From assembly GCA_030533445.1 (NCBI GenBank), contig CM060078.1, forward strand, positions 28,072,091-28,136,090: a stretch of 64,000 nucleotides of DNA, written 5' to 3'. The notes beneath the pieces are model-generated. The model searched no databases. It worked only from the letters and a program-made list of their open reading frames with translations, and was not told the DNA's origin. This stretch comes from Cyprinodon diabolis. Its lineage: Eukaryota > Chordata > Actinopteri > Cyprinodontiformes > Cyprinodontidae. The translations under genes and the position numbers were made by a program. Shown here in pieces: positions 10,141 through 21,431 of this stretch; the first letter of the stretch is position 1, and each line of letters begins with the position of its first letter.

Positions 10141-13132
10141 CTTTGGAAGCCTCAAAAAAGCAGAAGGTAAGACCTTTAACTTTCTGATCTTCAGACTTTC
10201 TGCCCTGCCGACAGAATGTTGTAAAATGACAATTGTAATCATGTCTGATTAGCATTTATGAAAAAAAGGGGGAAAAACAACAAAAACAAAATCCACATGA
10301 AATTTCCTGACTACCAAATTATTTTTACATTATAAAATGGTTTTGTAGAGAAGCTGCCATGGTAACTTAGAGCTCTGGTGGTTGAGTCCTTCTGGGTCCC
10401 CTATCTTGTTATTTTTTAAGCTTTAGCATAAAGGAGAAAAAAAAGTCAACTTTTAGATAGAGACCAAATGTATTCAAAATGTAGCCTGGATATATATTGA
10501 CTATTTAAACATTAAAATATACTCGGATTTCCAGAGATGGGCATGTTTTATGGGCTATATGTGAAAAAAAACAGCAGCAAAAAGAAATGACATTGTGAAA
10601 ATGCTCCCTAAAGCTGTTAAGATAATGTGGATATCCACAGGGAGGTGAGCCTTGTACTGACGTGCTAGTCAGTGAGGAAGAAGCCTTTACTTCAAAGGAA
10701 AAACAGAATGGGCTGATAACATTTTGCAAATGCACACAGTAAACAAGATCTTTGTCTTTGGAGAGATGGTCTGAGATTTGATTAAACTTGGAGAGTTTAC
10801 ACCATAACCAGTTTTGTTACATATGGTAGAATAATGGGATACCTTGCTAGCCTTAGAACACCATCTAAATTCAACAGTACGGAGGTGGAAGTATTATGTA
10901 TGTTGGGTGGGTGTTTGAGGAACCCTGATGCACATCAGAAAACAGAAGGTAGAAAGAAAACTTGAGCAACATTTCATGACATCAACCAGAGACTTTAAAC
11001 CTGGAGGCAGATAGTCGAATGTCCACAGTGGGGAATGTCTTCTGAAGCAGCAGATACTTCTCAAACGTTAGAGAGCATTGAAACATAAGATTGCATTTGG
11101 TGGCATCTTTGATCTTGAAATTTAACTGAGAAAGGATCAAAGAAGAACTTAAGATCACAAGTTTTTAGTCAAGTACAAACAGACTTTAACCACAACATCC
11201 ACGTTATGTCTCTGCCCCGAAGGCAAGTCACACAACAAACATACTTTCATTACTACATGTACTCATAAATTAAAAAAGATTTTTTACGAAGTTTTCAGAT
11301 AAATGAATACTTGTTTTTTCCTAACGCTGGCATACAACGAAAACTTAAGTGTTTGTGATTCATACATCCATACATTTTCAGAAACCAGCGGCTTTTCTGC
11401 TGCAGGGTAACGTGTGCAGGTTGGGTCCAAACTCACTCCCACACCATTTAATTGATACTGCAAAATGTACCACCCAACTATGTGCAATCGTGAGAAAGGA
11501 AGCAAGCAGCGCTCTTATCCTGAATCCTATCATCCCCTTTCATGTCTGCAGACTCCTCCGTGTAAGAAGACCTCCTCCTTGTCAATGTGTCTTTAGGTCC
11601 GTGTCACAGGGACTGCGTGAGCCATGCCCCGCTTTGCATTCCTTTGCCATCCAACCTCTGTCCGGCCTGGACTTTCCCACAGAACTCTAAACTCTGTGAA
11701 TGAGAGTAAGCCTTTGTTTCTAGCATTTTTCACCCCAATCCCAGCAACTTCCCCATACTGGAATGCAACAGGAATGCCAGTACCAGCTACCTGGCATTAG
11801 AGAGTCTTTGTGCGGAAATAGGAGAGGCTGAAGGAGAGGGCAGGTCAAAGCAACAGGTCCGACAAAAGGATGGCTGGCTTCTCAAGGTGGCCGGCACAAA
11901 TAAAAGAGGGATTAAACAAAAGAGCTAGGGTCAAGTATTAAAAGGCTCAACAAGGAGTTGTTCAAAGCACAACGGCTGCGCTCACATCTTAGAGAGTTTT
12001 GCTACAAACTCTCTGTATCTACAGTACAAATTATTAACTGGAGCAGTGATGTAGCAACTGATTGGCATGCATACACAAGCTGAAGCATTTAACAGCCTGC
12101 TTTGAGCTTATCGCTGGCTGAAGGCTGACACAGTGAGGTATTGGTTAGCCTCAAGGTGCAATTCCATTCATTCCTGTCTACTGAGAGAGAGACAGCGAAA
12201 GATTTTAATTTAAAGGAAGGTGGTAAACAATCATTAAACGCAAAATGTTGTTAAAGCTGCCATAGGATTAGAAGTAATAAAGTCCTCTTGGTGTTTTCAA
12301 GTAACAATTTCTAAGCATCAGTTTTAAGGACTAAAAAATGGAATATTACCAATTTGAAAAATATTTTATATTTAAAAAATGCTATGTTGGGGCCTGTGCA
12401 ATAAGGGGTCAGACTGCTGACGAGGCAGATATCTGGCAGACAAACACCAAGGAGGGTAAGCAAATAAAGTTAAACACATGCCTGTAACTATGGTAAAACT
12501 TTTTCAGTTCCTCAAGGATTAAATATACAAATCGGAGCAAATAGTCAGGATCCAGCCAAAAATATTTAATTTCACCTCAATATTGTGGATTAAAATTAAA
12601 CTTTTTTATCTTACATTTGATTGTTCAGGTCAAACACCATCTACATAATATTAGTTTTTGAATATTTCACCTTTATAATTTATAATAGACCATCCTTTTC
12701 TCCAGCTCTCTGACAATCAAACCACAGAATGTGGAAGGCATGATCTTATGGATTTTTTTACAGAAGACCAGTCAGTAAAGATCACTCGTGAATAATTTAA
12801 GTGAATTTACCTCCTGTCATATGTTCATATCGTATGTTGTAGTATTTATATTTCTGTAAAATGTAGTCAAAAAAGAAGGGCAAAAGAAATTTGAGAAGAT
12901 GAAGGATTTTGCTAAACATAACACACCAGTGAATTTCTAACCTAACAACACATTCAGGTAAAAACTGGTTCATCCCAAACACAGTGTACCGCAATCAAAG
13001 CTGAGTGGCGTTGTTTATGCCACCCAGTGCAACAAGGACTTTCCAGACTTCAATATTGGAAAAACCAAACAACTACATGAATGCATGGAAGGAAAGCCAG
13101 AGTAAGATTATCAAGAACAAAGGTACACACAT
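10141..13132. other. intergenic, nothing recognised
   Basis: About 3 kb with no gene or repeat family that I can name. A mildly G+C-rich stretch at about 11520-11700 has no supportable coding frame. Confidence 0.5.
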
Positions 13133-13136
13133 TTAA

Positions 13137-13922
13137 AGTCGTAGGGAAGCGGCTGTTCCAACCGTTGCATTTCCGAATCCTACCGGGTGGTGCACGACTT
13201 TACATGACTGAATAAAGTGAATGTGATTCGTTGTTTATCAAGGGGGCGGGGTTGTTGTGGCCAAAGGTTCGCAAGCAGTTTTGGTTGTGGCCGGTTTCTC
13301 GGAAGCATCTTGCTAACCAGTTAGCAACTTAGTGCTAGTAGGTTCCCAATGGGAAATTCCATTGGGACCAAGTAGCACTTAGCAACGACATTGTCAAGGA
13401 ACGCTATGGACAGCGGAAACATGCAAGAGGAGGAGAGTTTTGTGTCTTAGGTCGTGGATGAGTCCGTCATACATTTTTTAATTTAGAGGAGAAAAATGGG
13501 GACGAAGATGTTGTGGAAGCTTGGTTTGGTGTAGAAGGCTTACAGCAGTACATGTTAGAGCCCTTGCCTCCCAACGCTGCCAGTTCTGTTAGCTCTACGC
13601 CTGCTGAAGACACAGACGTCCATCCCTGTGAACACTGGGACGGAACTCAATGAGAAAGGAAATGTTCCTTATTTCAACAGTTCCATATATTAGCTGCTAC
13701 ATATGAATCAAGATGCTATGACCAAAATCATTTGATTGACAGGTGACCGTTGATATATGATTGGCCAAATTTAGGTGTTCATGCTGACGTAGAACTAACT
13801 GGCCTGCATAACATAACGAAAAAATAAACAAATTTTGGGACAATATCGTCTGATAAAGAGTACATGTATATACATGTTTAAGGCAGAATGATTTGACATT
13901 TAAATATGATTTCCCTATGACT
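13137..13922 (+). mobile_element. TTAA-flanked DNA element, long form (copy 2)
   Basis: Begins agtcgtagggaa and ends ttccctatgact, flanked by TTAA (13133-13136 and 13923-13926). Length is 786 bases. It includes an internal segment absent from copy 1 that looks like the start of a protein (see 13406-13653). Family is piggyBac or Kolobok by target site; no transposase core is present to decide. Confidence 0.8.
13406..13653 (+). pseudogene. broken coding remnant inside the TTAA element
   Basis: ATG 13406 opens MDSGNMQEEESFVS, is stopped by TAG, continues VVDESVIHFLI, is stopped again, and in another frame reads EEKNGDEDVVEAWF, GLQQYMLEPLPP and so on to TGA 13651-13653. The order of an acidic start followed by a QQYMLEP-like motif recalls the P2X7-tail-like domains found in fish transposon proteins, but the match is short and made from memory. 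The ATG is kept in copy 1 (acgctatggacagcgg), where the rest is deleted. Confidence 0.45.
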
Positions 13923-14590
13923 TTAATGACCAAAATATTCTGACCTTGGGCAAAAAGGACTGATGATTTGAAAGAGGGGTGAACGAAGCCACTGATGATT
14001 GTGGTTTCAGATTTCAAACATCTACATATCGTTCAGGAGGCTTAAGGCTGGGCGATATATATCCTCAAGTCAATATCACGCTAAAATGGGGATTTTTAAC
14101 TCAGGCCATAATTAATGCAGGTGCAGGAAATAGAAATGATAATTTTTTCATTTATTTATTTACCAAATAATGTTGCAAATCACTCTCAATGAAATGTAAG
14201 ATTCTTGTAACCATTCAAGTTTAACATTCAACAATGTCTCAATGAACAGGTTTCCTCTCTTGTAAACATCTTTGCTCAAAGGTAATAGAGCCTTTTGCTC
14301 ATCTTTGAACTCAACAATGTGGTTGTGCTGCAGGTGGTGGAGGTTGGATGTGTTACTTTGGGTAGTCCTGACAGTTTCCAAAAAACGTTGCATTTCATGT
14401 TCTTTTGCTCAACATCTATGGCATCATTTTTGTGCCATGGAACTGAGCGCGATGTGAGAACGATGTGAATAATTTAAACTCGCACCCCATGCTTCAAACT
14501 CGTCAGCCGCACGCTCAACTCACAACATGTTCTCTCAGCTCTATCTACACGCTCGCTGCGCTCCACGGGGTTAAAAGGCTGGTTATCCTC

Positions 14591-15025
14591 CCGCAGCAGT
14601 ATGTCGCAGTGAGCTTGTCGCAGATACTTTTAATTTATGCCCATTATTGAAGCATGGTCTGCGTTATGTTATTCCACGCCACAACGCAAGAGGGACAATC
14701 AGGAACTAGCTGTGGGTCTAGATACGGCCGAGGTGGTGAGGAAGCGGGTGCAAGTTTGTGAGACAATGGAGGGACATGAGGGCGAAAAAGAACGGGGATC
14801 CAGGTGGAAATACAAACAAAACAAGCTGGTAAGGTACCAAACAGGAAATATGCATAGTGTAGAGCGGATGTAGATTTGACCAATCAGAGGCCTCCTGTCT
14901 GCGGTCACCTACAATTTTGGAGAGGTGCACCAGAGTGTCTGCGGAGGGGGCGGGGGCTCATTTGCATTCACTGTGACACACACGCAGATGACCTGGTTTC
15001 TGAGAAACAACATAAATCAGCCTTA
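14591..15025. repeat. dispersed repeat, copy 2
   Basis: Second copy of the repeat at 9419-9931, lacking its 75-base internal segment (the junction follows ggggatccaggtgg). The preceding 14044-14590 begins ggctgggcgatatatatc, a hAT-like start, and may belong to the same larger element, but no matching right end was found. Confidence 0.7.
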
Positions 15026-18000
15026 ACTGATGTAATCTGGTTTACAGCTGTGTAAGATGCTTCTTCACTGGGGTCATCCACCATTCCCTCTGTGTATACT
15101 TCTGACTGAACGGCTGGATAACCGAGAATTTACACAAGCAAGAAATTTGTCGCTCCTAAGATTTTTGTTTTTCTTTGAGATATTGCTAAGATATAAAAAG
15201 GATAATTCTAAAAAAAAGCAGGGACTGCACTGGCTTTATAGATGTATGCCTCACGCCGTCAATGTTGCTAGGAAACCACAGTTAAAATAAGGGTAAGGAT
15301 TGCTGCTTAAGGACCCGGCCTCCTCAGACAAGGTCCTTCAAAGGATGCAGCCTTAAGTTCAGACACTTCATATTTCAACTGTTTACTACTAGGTTGCATG
15401 CATAGATCAGCATGCTAGCTGCAGCCCTCTGCTGCTCTCTGTGCAGCAGCAGAGACTATGTGTCATTACCACCACCTAAAGGATTGGAGTGAGAACGTTT
15501 GGACTTAGATTTTATTTAGTCATTTTGTACACAAGTGTAAACAAACAGAAATTTCGTTAAGTACAGCTCTCTAGAATATTTCATTTTTTTAAAGTGCAGA
15601 TAAGCAGAAGTGCTAAAAACATTGTGATGAAAAAAAGTGATGTAATGTGATGTTTGTTAAAAATTTGATGTTTGTGTCTCACTCTTGCTCAGTGTTTAAA
15701 AAAAATCATATAGTGAGTTCCTCTGAAATTTGGAAATTGCATTTTTAAAAATTGCAATTATTACCCAACAATTTATTATTATTCCTTTAGGCGGAAATAA
15801 AAACACTCAGAGATTAATAAAAATCTGTCGGTAAAGTAAGTTCAAGAGCAGAATGAAAAGCTGATCCTCCCTAGATTCTGAGCCTGAAGATAAGGAGAGC
15901 AGATAAGGTTTCAGTTTGAGGGTAATGAGAGATTTATAAAGGCAAGGTGGGGCATCAGGTCATATATTCCTATGTATCATTACCAAAGGGCCCTGCAGCG
16001 ACCTCCTGCAAGGTCAACATCTGCTCCAAACTGCTGGATGGCTACTTTATAATAATATATCCTAGGAAATAATTGAGAGCAACCATTTATCAGGCACTCT
16101 ACAGGAGAATTACTTGCCATTTAAAGTCAGATTAAAGCGGCCTAATCCCATCCTCAATCCATCTCAATCCACTCTGCCCGATTTCTAGAAAACTCGGCAG
16201 ATGTGTTTATTACTCTCATGCTGCCAAGAATCTCTGGGAGGACAAGTGAACGCGGGAAGCCTGAAGACTCCTGAGAGGACATTTTATGCGCTCATGGAAA
16301 AGACCAAACATCTTACTTGACATGAAATCATTTTTAGTACATTTTCCAAAAAAGATCGTGGCCCTTTATCAGGATTTCTTTTTTGCGGAGAACTCTGTTT
16401 TCAGCTCTCTCTTCCATGTGCTTTATCTGATTTACCAATTTTGTTTTATGTTGGGGGGAAAAATCTAAGTCATGCAGCAGAGATTTTCCTCCTGTTCTTG
16501 TTTGGTATTTACAAAAGCACCATGGTCACCGGCCCTGCATGCTGAAGAAAAAAGGAATCTTTTCCCATTTATTATGTAACTAAAAAAGGTCTCACCACCG
16601 CTTAAACAATCAAAGTTTTGCTGTAAAGTGTTTTCTAAAAACAAAAAAAATCAAGGAGTCTGATTGGGTTTGCAGAAGGTTTCTGTCTTTATAATGTGGG
16701 TGAAACATTCATCTTTTAGCTACTGCTGCAAATGAAACTGCTTTTTTACAATCAGCTAAATGCAGCAAAGGAGAAGTGAAAGGGACAGAGGAAGTATTTA
16801 CTTCTTTACTCTGTGAGAATACAAAGAGCGGGAAGTTATGAATGAAAAAGGCCAAAACGCACTGTTGTTCTGTTTAAAGCTTGATCTACTGTCTTTGTAA
16901 TTCTAGATGAAAATAGGCATGCACATTGAAGCCTACCCTACGAGGGGAATACCTGACAGCAGAGTTCCTCCACATTGTTCAATTCCCATATTTTTCCCCA
17001 GAGTCAGTCTTATCTATACCATCTGTTGAACTATAAATAAAATCCCTCAGTGAGAATACTTGACATTTATTTCTGAAGTGGCCAGGCATCAAACACCTGA
17101 ATGAGCTATGGAGCAATGAATGGATGCATGCATGGATAAAGAAATGAATGCATGAATAGAGGGTGGACGGAACAAATGAATGAACTTAATATAGTTTCTT
17201 CTTTGGAGACAAACCGCTTACCTTTATTGCTAGGTGACAAAAATATCTTTATGCAGACCTTTACAGGTCATTAGATCTGTTCATATTTTGTTAATGTAAG
17301 ACCCTCATATGACATTGGTCCATCTATGAACAGAAGTCAAAAGAATGTGCAGGTTGGATCAGTGTTAGCCCCTCTCCACGAACTTCCTGGCAGTAAAGGA
17401 TTAGCGTTAAAGATGTTATTGAGAGTTTCCAAGGTTTAAAACCATGTTTGTTCCAGTTTAAAAGCAGAAAACGAGGCACTTTTACATAATCCATGATCCG
17501 AGAGATTGCCTCGCCTCTTTTTATTTCCTTTTGTTTCCTTAATTGCTTCATAAAGTTTTACTTAAGTGTCCTAACCTTTGTTTTATTGTTTTGGGCTTGT
17601 TTCGTTTTATTTTTCAGAACTTTGCTCAGACTAGATTGGTTTTTAGTACGCTTTATATCAAAGACAACTGCCACTGAACATGGAATCTGTCACAAATATC
17701 CTATGGCTGTTGCTCAGTTTTCTTTTTGTTTTCTTTTTTATCTTTGTTTTTAATGATCAATCCTTTGCCCCAAATCATGGAAGTTTGTATAAGACAATCA
17801 GAATCGAACAATTTCTAAATCACTTCAGGACTATGGGATGTTTTTTTAGAAGACTATGTCTGGTGAAAGATAAAAAATAGTAATGGGTCAAAGGAAATAT
17901 ATTCCTGTAGTTGAAATAGAGCTTGTGTGATGTTAAAGGCCTATATTGTTGTGAATGTCAGTAAGAAATGCTACTAGCAGGTCACTTTAGAGATGAATTG

Positions 18001-18471
18001 CTTTCAATGAGAGGAACCATCCCTGCCAAAACTTTGTGCATGCACTCATTGTTCTCTTCCCTATAGAAAGTACCCCTGGTGCCGTGTCTTTTTTTAGCTG
18101 CATCTGGATGGAAATGTTTTATTTGACAGTAATTTCCTTGGAAAGTTCTGCTATTTGCAATTGTGTTTGGCTGTGCCTCTTTCCCTTGCAGAGCTATGTC
18201 TGTGGCTATTGATACTATAAACGTCCTCTCTTTCAATGCCAAGTTCCTTCCTTTACGGGTAAAGAAGCTACGACTGCAATTAACTTAGATTAAATTATGT
18301 TTTTACTTGCCATAGGCGGTACACCTGGCTAAGAGTCTCAGAGTTTAGCTTTGTTTCTCTCTCTTTAATGGATTTGTTTTTAGAATAAATAAAGAACAAC
18401 TTCATGTCAGGTGCTGTATAGCAAATATGAACAGAAAATCACTTATCCTGAACCTGGTGCTTTACATTTTT
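15026..18471. other. intergenic, nothing definite
   Basis: AT-rich with homopolymer runs. Degenerate GAAT/ATGC simple sequence lies at about 17100-17180. Stretches of more even composition at 16110-16290 and 18000-18240 could be conserved non-coding elements, but this cannot be shown from one sequence. Confidence 0.45.
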
Positions 18472-18532
18472 ACTTTCAATTTAATTTAGTTTATTTACAA
18501 CACACATCATCTCAAGGCACTTTACAGCGACA
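18472..18532 (-). mobile_element. L2 LINE 3'-tail fragment
   Basis: The minus strand carries a decayed version of the same L2 3' end: aagtgccttgagatgatgtg followed by an AAATAAACT-like tail. Only about 60 bases are recognisable. The piece matching gcgctatata of the intact copy is lost. Confidence 0.6.
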
Positions 18533-19049
18533 CTTCCCAGTTTATTTTTTCCTTTCAACTGTCAAGTACTTGTTCAGGACTTACAAATCGATTCAGTGAT
18601 TGATTAGATTTTAATCAGCATTATCTGAAAGGACTCAACCTGGAACATATATGACAGAGTTCAACTGAATCTGGTTAGGATTACATTATTGTGTGTAATT
18701 GAAATAAAAATTAACTGATCAAAATACAATCTGCAGCCAGGCGGATTTTATCTGGATATGAATTGGCTTTATGATAATAAAAGTATAAAGAAGATAACAG
18801 GGATTTGCTATCAAAATTATTAGCAAAGATACAGATATAGAAATGGGTGAAATGATTAAATCAATTTGAAGAAAAACAGTAGCACACGCTATTAAGGAGC
18901 AAGAGGATTTCCAGAAGTACAATGAAAAGGAAATTTAAAGGTAAAGTTAATAGGAAACACCTATTAAACACGTGAGGGAGCCTACACAAGTGCATTTCTC
19001 CTTATGTACGCTCTTTTAAAAGTTGCTGTTTGCATCGCTCATACAAGCT

Positions 19050-20260
19050 TATTTCCAATAGATGATTTGCAATTTTTCCACTATGTCAGACTCACCACCG
19101 GTAAGTGAAAATGGGGACGAGCACGGAGGACGGCCTTACATAAACATATCACAAGAAAGATTGACAATTAGGAGGACCACTTATTTTGATGATCCACCCA
19201 GAGAAAGAACATCCTCCACTATACCTTTAAGGGATTGGGACCAGACAACAATGTGGGCCTGAGGAAATCAATAATCAGTGAGGCTAACTCGGGGGGGGGG
19301 GAAGCATACATTTGCTTGGGAGCATAAAGATTGGCCTCTAGAGCAAAAGAAGTTCATGAGCCCAGATCTACCCTATTCCAGAAAGATGTGTGTATTGCCT
19401 ACTGTACCAGTCTGTGGGGGCAGTGCTATGATCTGGATTTGGTGCAGTTGGTCAGGTCTAGGTTCTGCAACAGTACTTACGTTTACATGCACTGATCAGA
19501 TCATAAATGTTTCAATAAACATGTCAGAGCAAAGATAAAAATCGGATTTGCCTGGAAAGAAATTTAATTCTGAATGAGAGAGGTGTTTTTGCTGATGGCT
19601 ATTCCAATTGGCCCACATGTACATACCCATTCAGATTCATCATTGAAGTCATTTTCCAGTGTTCATAATGGAATATTAGAGAGTTCCATACACGCTTAAA
19701 TGATTTAATCTGATCGAACACTTAGTACATGTACATACACGTCATTATCAGATCATTTTAAATAGCGTCTAAGTAAACTGGGATTTAGAATTTCTGATCA
19801 AACATGGTTTAGATCGGATCAGGGAGATTTTGCACATGTAAACGTACCGGTAGCCAATATGTGCCCAAAGAATGAGGTCAGCTGGCTACCTGAAATACCG
19901 GGTTAATTCAACAATTCATTTTTTTCTTCCCTGATGGAATGGTTGTATTCTAAGATGACAATTCCAGGGTTCATAAGATCAAATTGTACGCATTAGACAT
20001 TTTCACACACTGATTGGCCACCTCAAAGTCCAGACCTTAACCTAATCAAGAATAGTTGGGATTTGGTGGAGAAGGCTTTGTGCTGTGCTCAGACTCTAAC
20101 ATCAATGCAAGATCTTGGTGAAAAATGTATCCATTACTGAATAAAAACCTTGCAGAAGCTTATCGTGATGATGCCATAGAAAATGTGTGCCGTAATCACA
20201 GCTATAGGTGGTCCAACGACATATTAATCTGTGCAACCTTTTATTATCTTTGGCCAGGCA
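19050..20260 (+). pseudogene. dead Tc1-like transposase, split by a MITE
   Basis: Fragments in order on the plus strand: a start-like ISQERLTIRRTTYF stretch near 19150; a catalytic-core piece near 19310-19470 (WEHKDWPLEQKKF, CGGSAMIWIW, where Tc1 has GGGSVMVWG); then after the MITE the piece ending HWPPQSPDLNLIKNSWDLVEKA (about 20009-20074, cf. SPDLNPIENLWDL) and a C-terminal tail LAEAYRDDAIENVCRN (about 20149-20196). Multiple frameshifts and stops mark it as old. Confidence 0.75.
19480..19844. mobile_element. MITE inside the dead Tc1 element
   Basis: Starts cgtttacatgcac and ends cacatgtaaacg, inverted repeats with TA just outside each end (19478-19479 and 19845-19846). It interrupts the transposase remnant exactly. 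Length 365 bases, no coding content. The TA target suggests mobilisation by a Tc1/mariner-type enzyme. Confidence 0.8.
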
Positions 20261-20319
20261 TCATAGACTTGACTTTATTCATCCCTAGGAAAATTATGAT
20301 TCCAGCAGCTTAACAAGAA

Positions 20320-21175
20320 CAGAAGCAGCATATAGAGGGCAAAACAAGACAAAACATGGCTAAATTATAACATTTTGTAAAAAAATAAATAAATAGACAA
20401 CTACCAAAAAGAATAAAACCCTTAAAATATAGGAGTAAAGGTAACCAGTGACATTAAATTAAATTAATTAAGCAAAAACATCCCAAGAAAAATATTGAAC
20501 CTTGATATAAGCAAGTGTTGCTGTAAATTCTGCTTTATGTTGAGCACTGGACAGTTTTCCAAAAGCCTATTTTGAGAAACACTTATTTAAGTATTTCACA
20601 TCCGTATATGTAGCTCTGATGTCACTGTGCAGTGCTTATATTTACCCCAGTACAGTTTCGCAACATTTGCAAGTTAAAAGTACTAACTTTTTTTAGGATA
20701 TTTGGCTAAATCGCTGCGTAAAAGGATGATTTTGATGTGTATCTACAACATTAAATAGAAATTAAAATAATCAATAAAGTTTGCAGGTTTTAAATCAAAC
20801 ACAAATGCTGGAAAGGTTAAAAAAATCCAGCTAATGATGCTGCAAACTGTATAAAAAAAATAATTAAAAAAACAACACAAAACTGGAGGATTTAGCTAAT
20901 TTTCACATGTTTTTACAAGGTTTCTCAGCTGCTTCCTTATGCATCTATCTTTTCTATAATAGATGAGAACTAAGATCTACTTTCTCATAGCAAACACAAA
21001 GTGGTGATGACTATTCGGGCAAGAAGTTAGAACTTGCTAAAAGATAATGTCAAACGTGGGAGTTCATCTTGTGAAATCCTCATAAAAACTACTACTTTGA
21101 AACAGGCAGATTACAGGGATTACAGTGGATATCATCACCTAGTAACAGGTTAGCACACAACAGCATTGACTAGAC
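20320..21175. other. intergenic, nothing recognised
   Basis: AT-rich, no gene or repeat family identified. Confidence 0.5.
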
Positions 21176-21431
21176 CAGAGGTTCCCAACCTTTTCAGCTT
21201 CTGACCCGAAAAATTATCGACTCATGACCTAAACCATTGGTTTACCGAGCAATAAAGGCCATCAACCCCCAAAGTAGTTGGTTCTCTCCATTTCTGAGTG
21301 ATGCTTTTCTATCTTTAAGCACTTTAACAGATGTTTATTGCAGAGTTTCATTTCTGTACTGAATCTCAAGACCCCATGCTGGTAGATCAAGGACCCCCAG
21401 TCAGTTCACAACCCCAACTTTGGGAATCAGT
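21176..21431. mobile_element. small hAT-like element
   Basis: Starts cagaggttcccaacctttt and ends with a diverged inverted copy (caactttgggaatcagt). CAGNGGTTCCCAA ends are typical of Charlie-type hAT MITEs. No clear 8-bp duplication remains, so it is old. Confidence 0.55.

Noticed and set aside
9465..10170. Plus-strand open frames of 92 to 136 codons
   Set aside because: They overlap the dispersed repeat and a known kind of interspersed repeat. Conservation with the second copy is explained by DNA identity.
17324..17880. Hydrophobic open frames rich in F and L
   Set aside because: Typical translations of T-rich sequence; no start context, splice sites or family.
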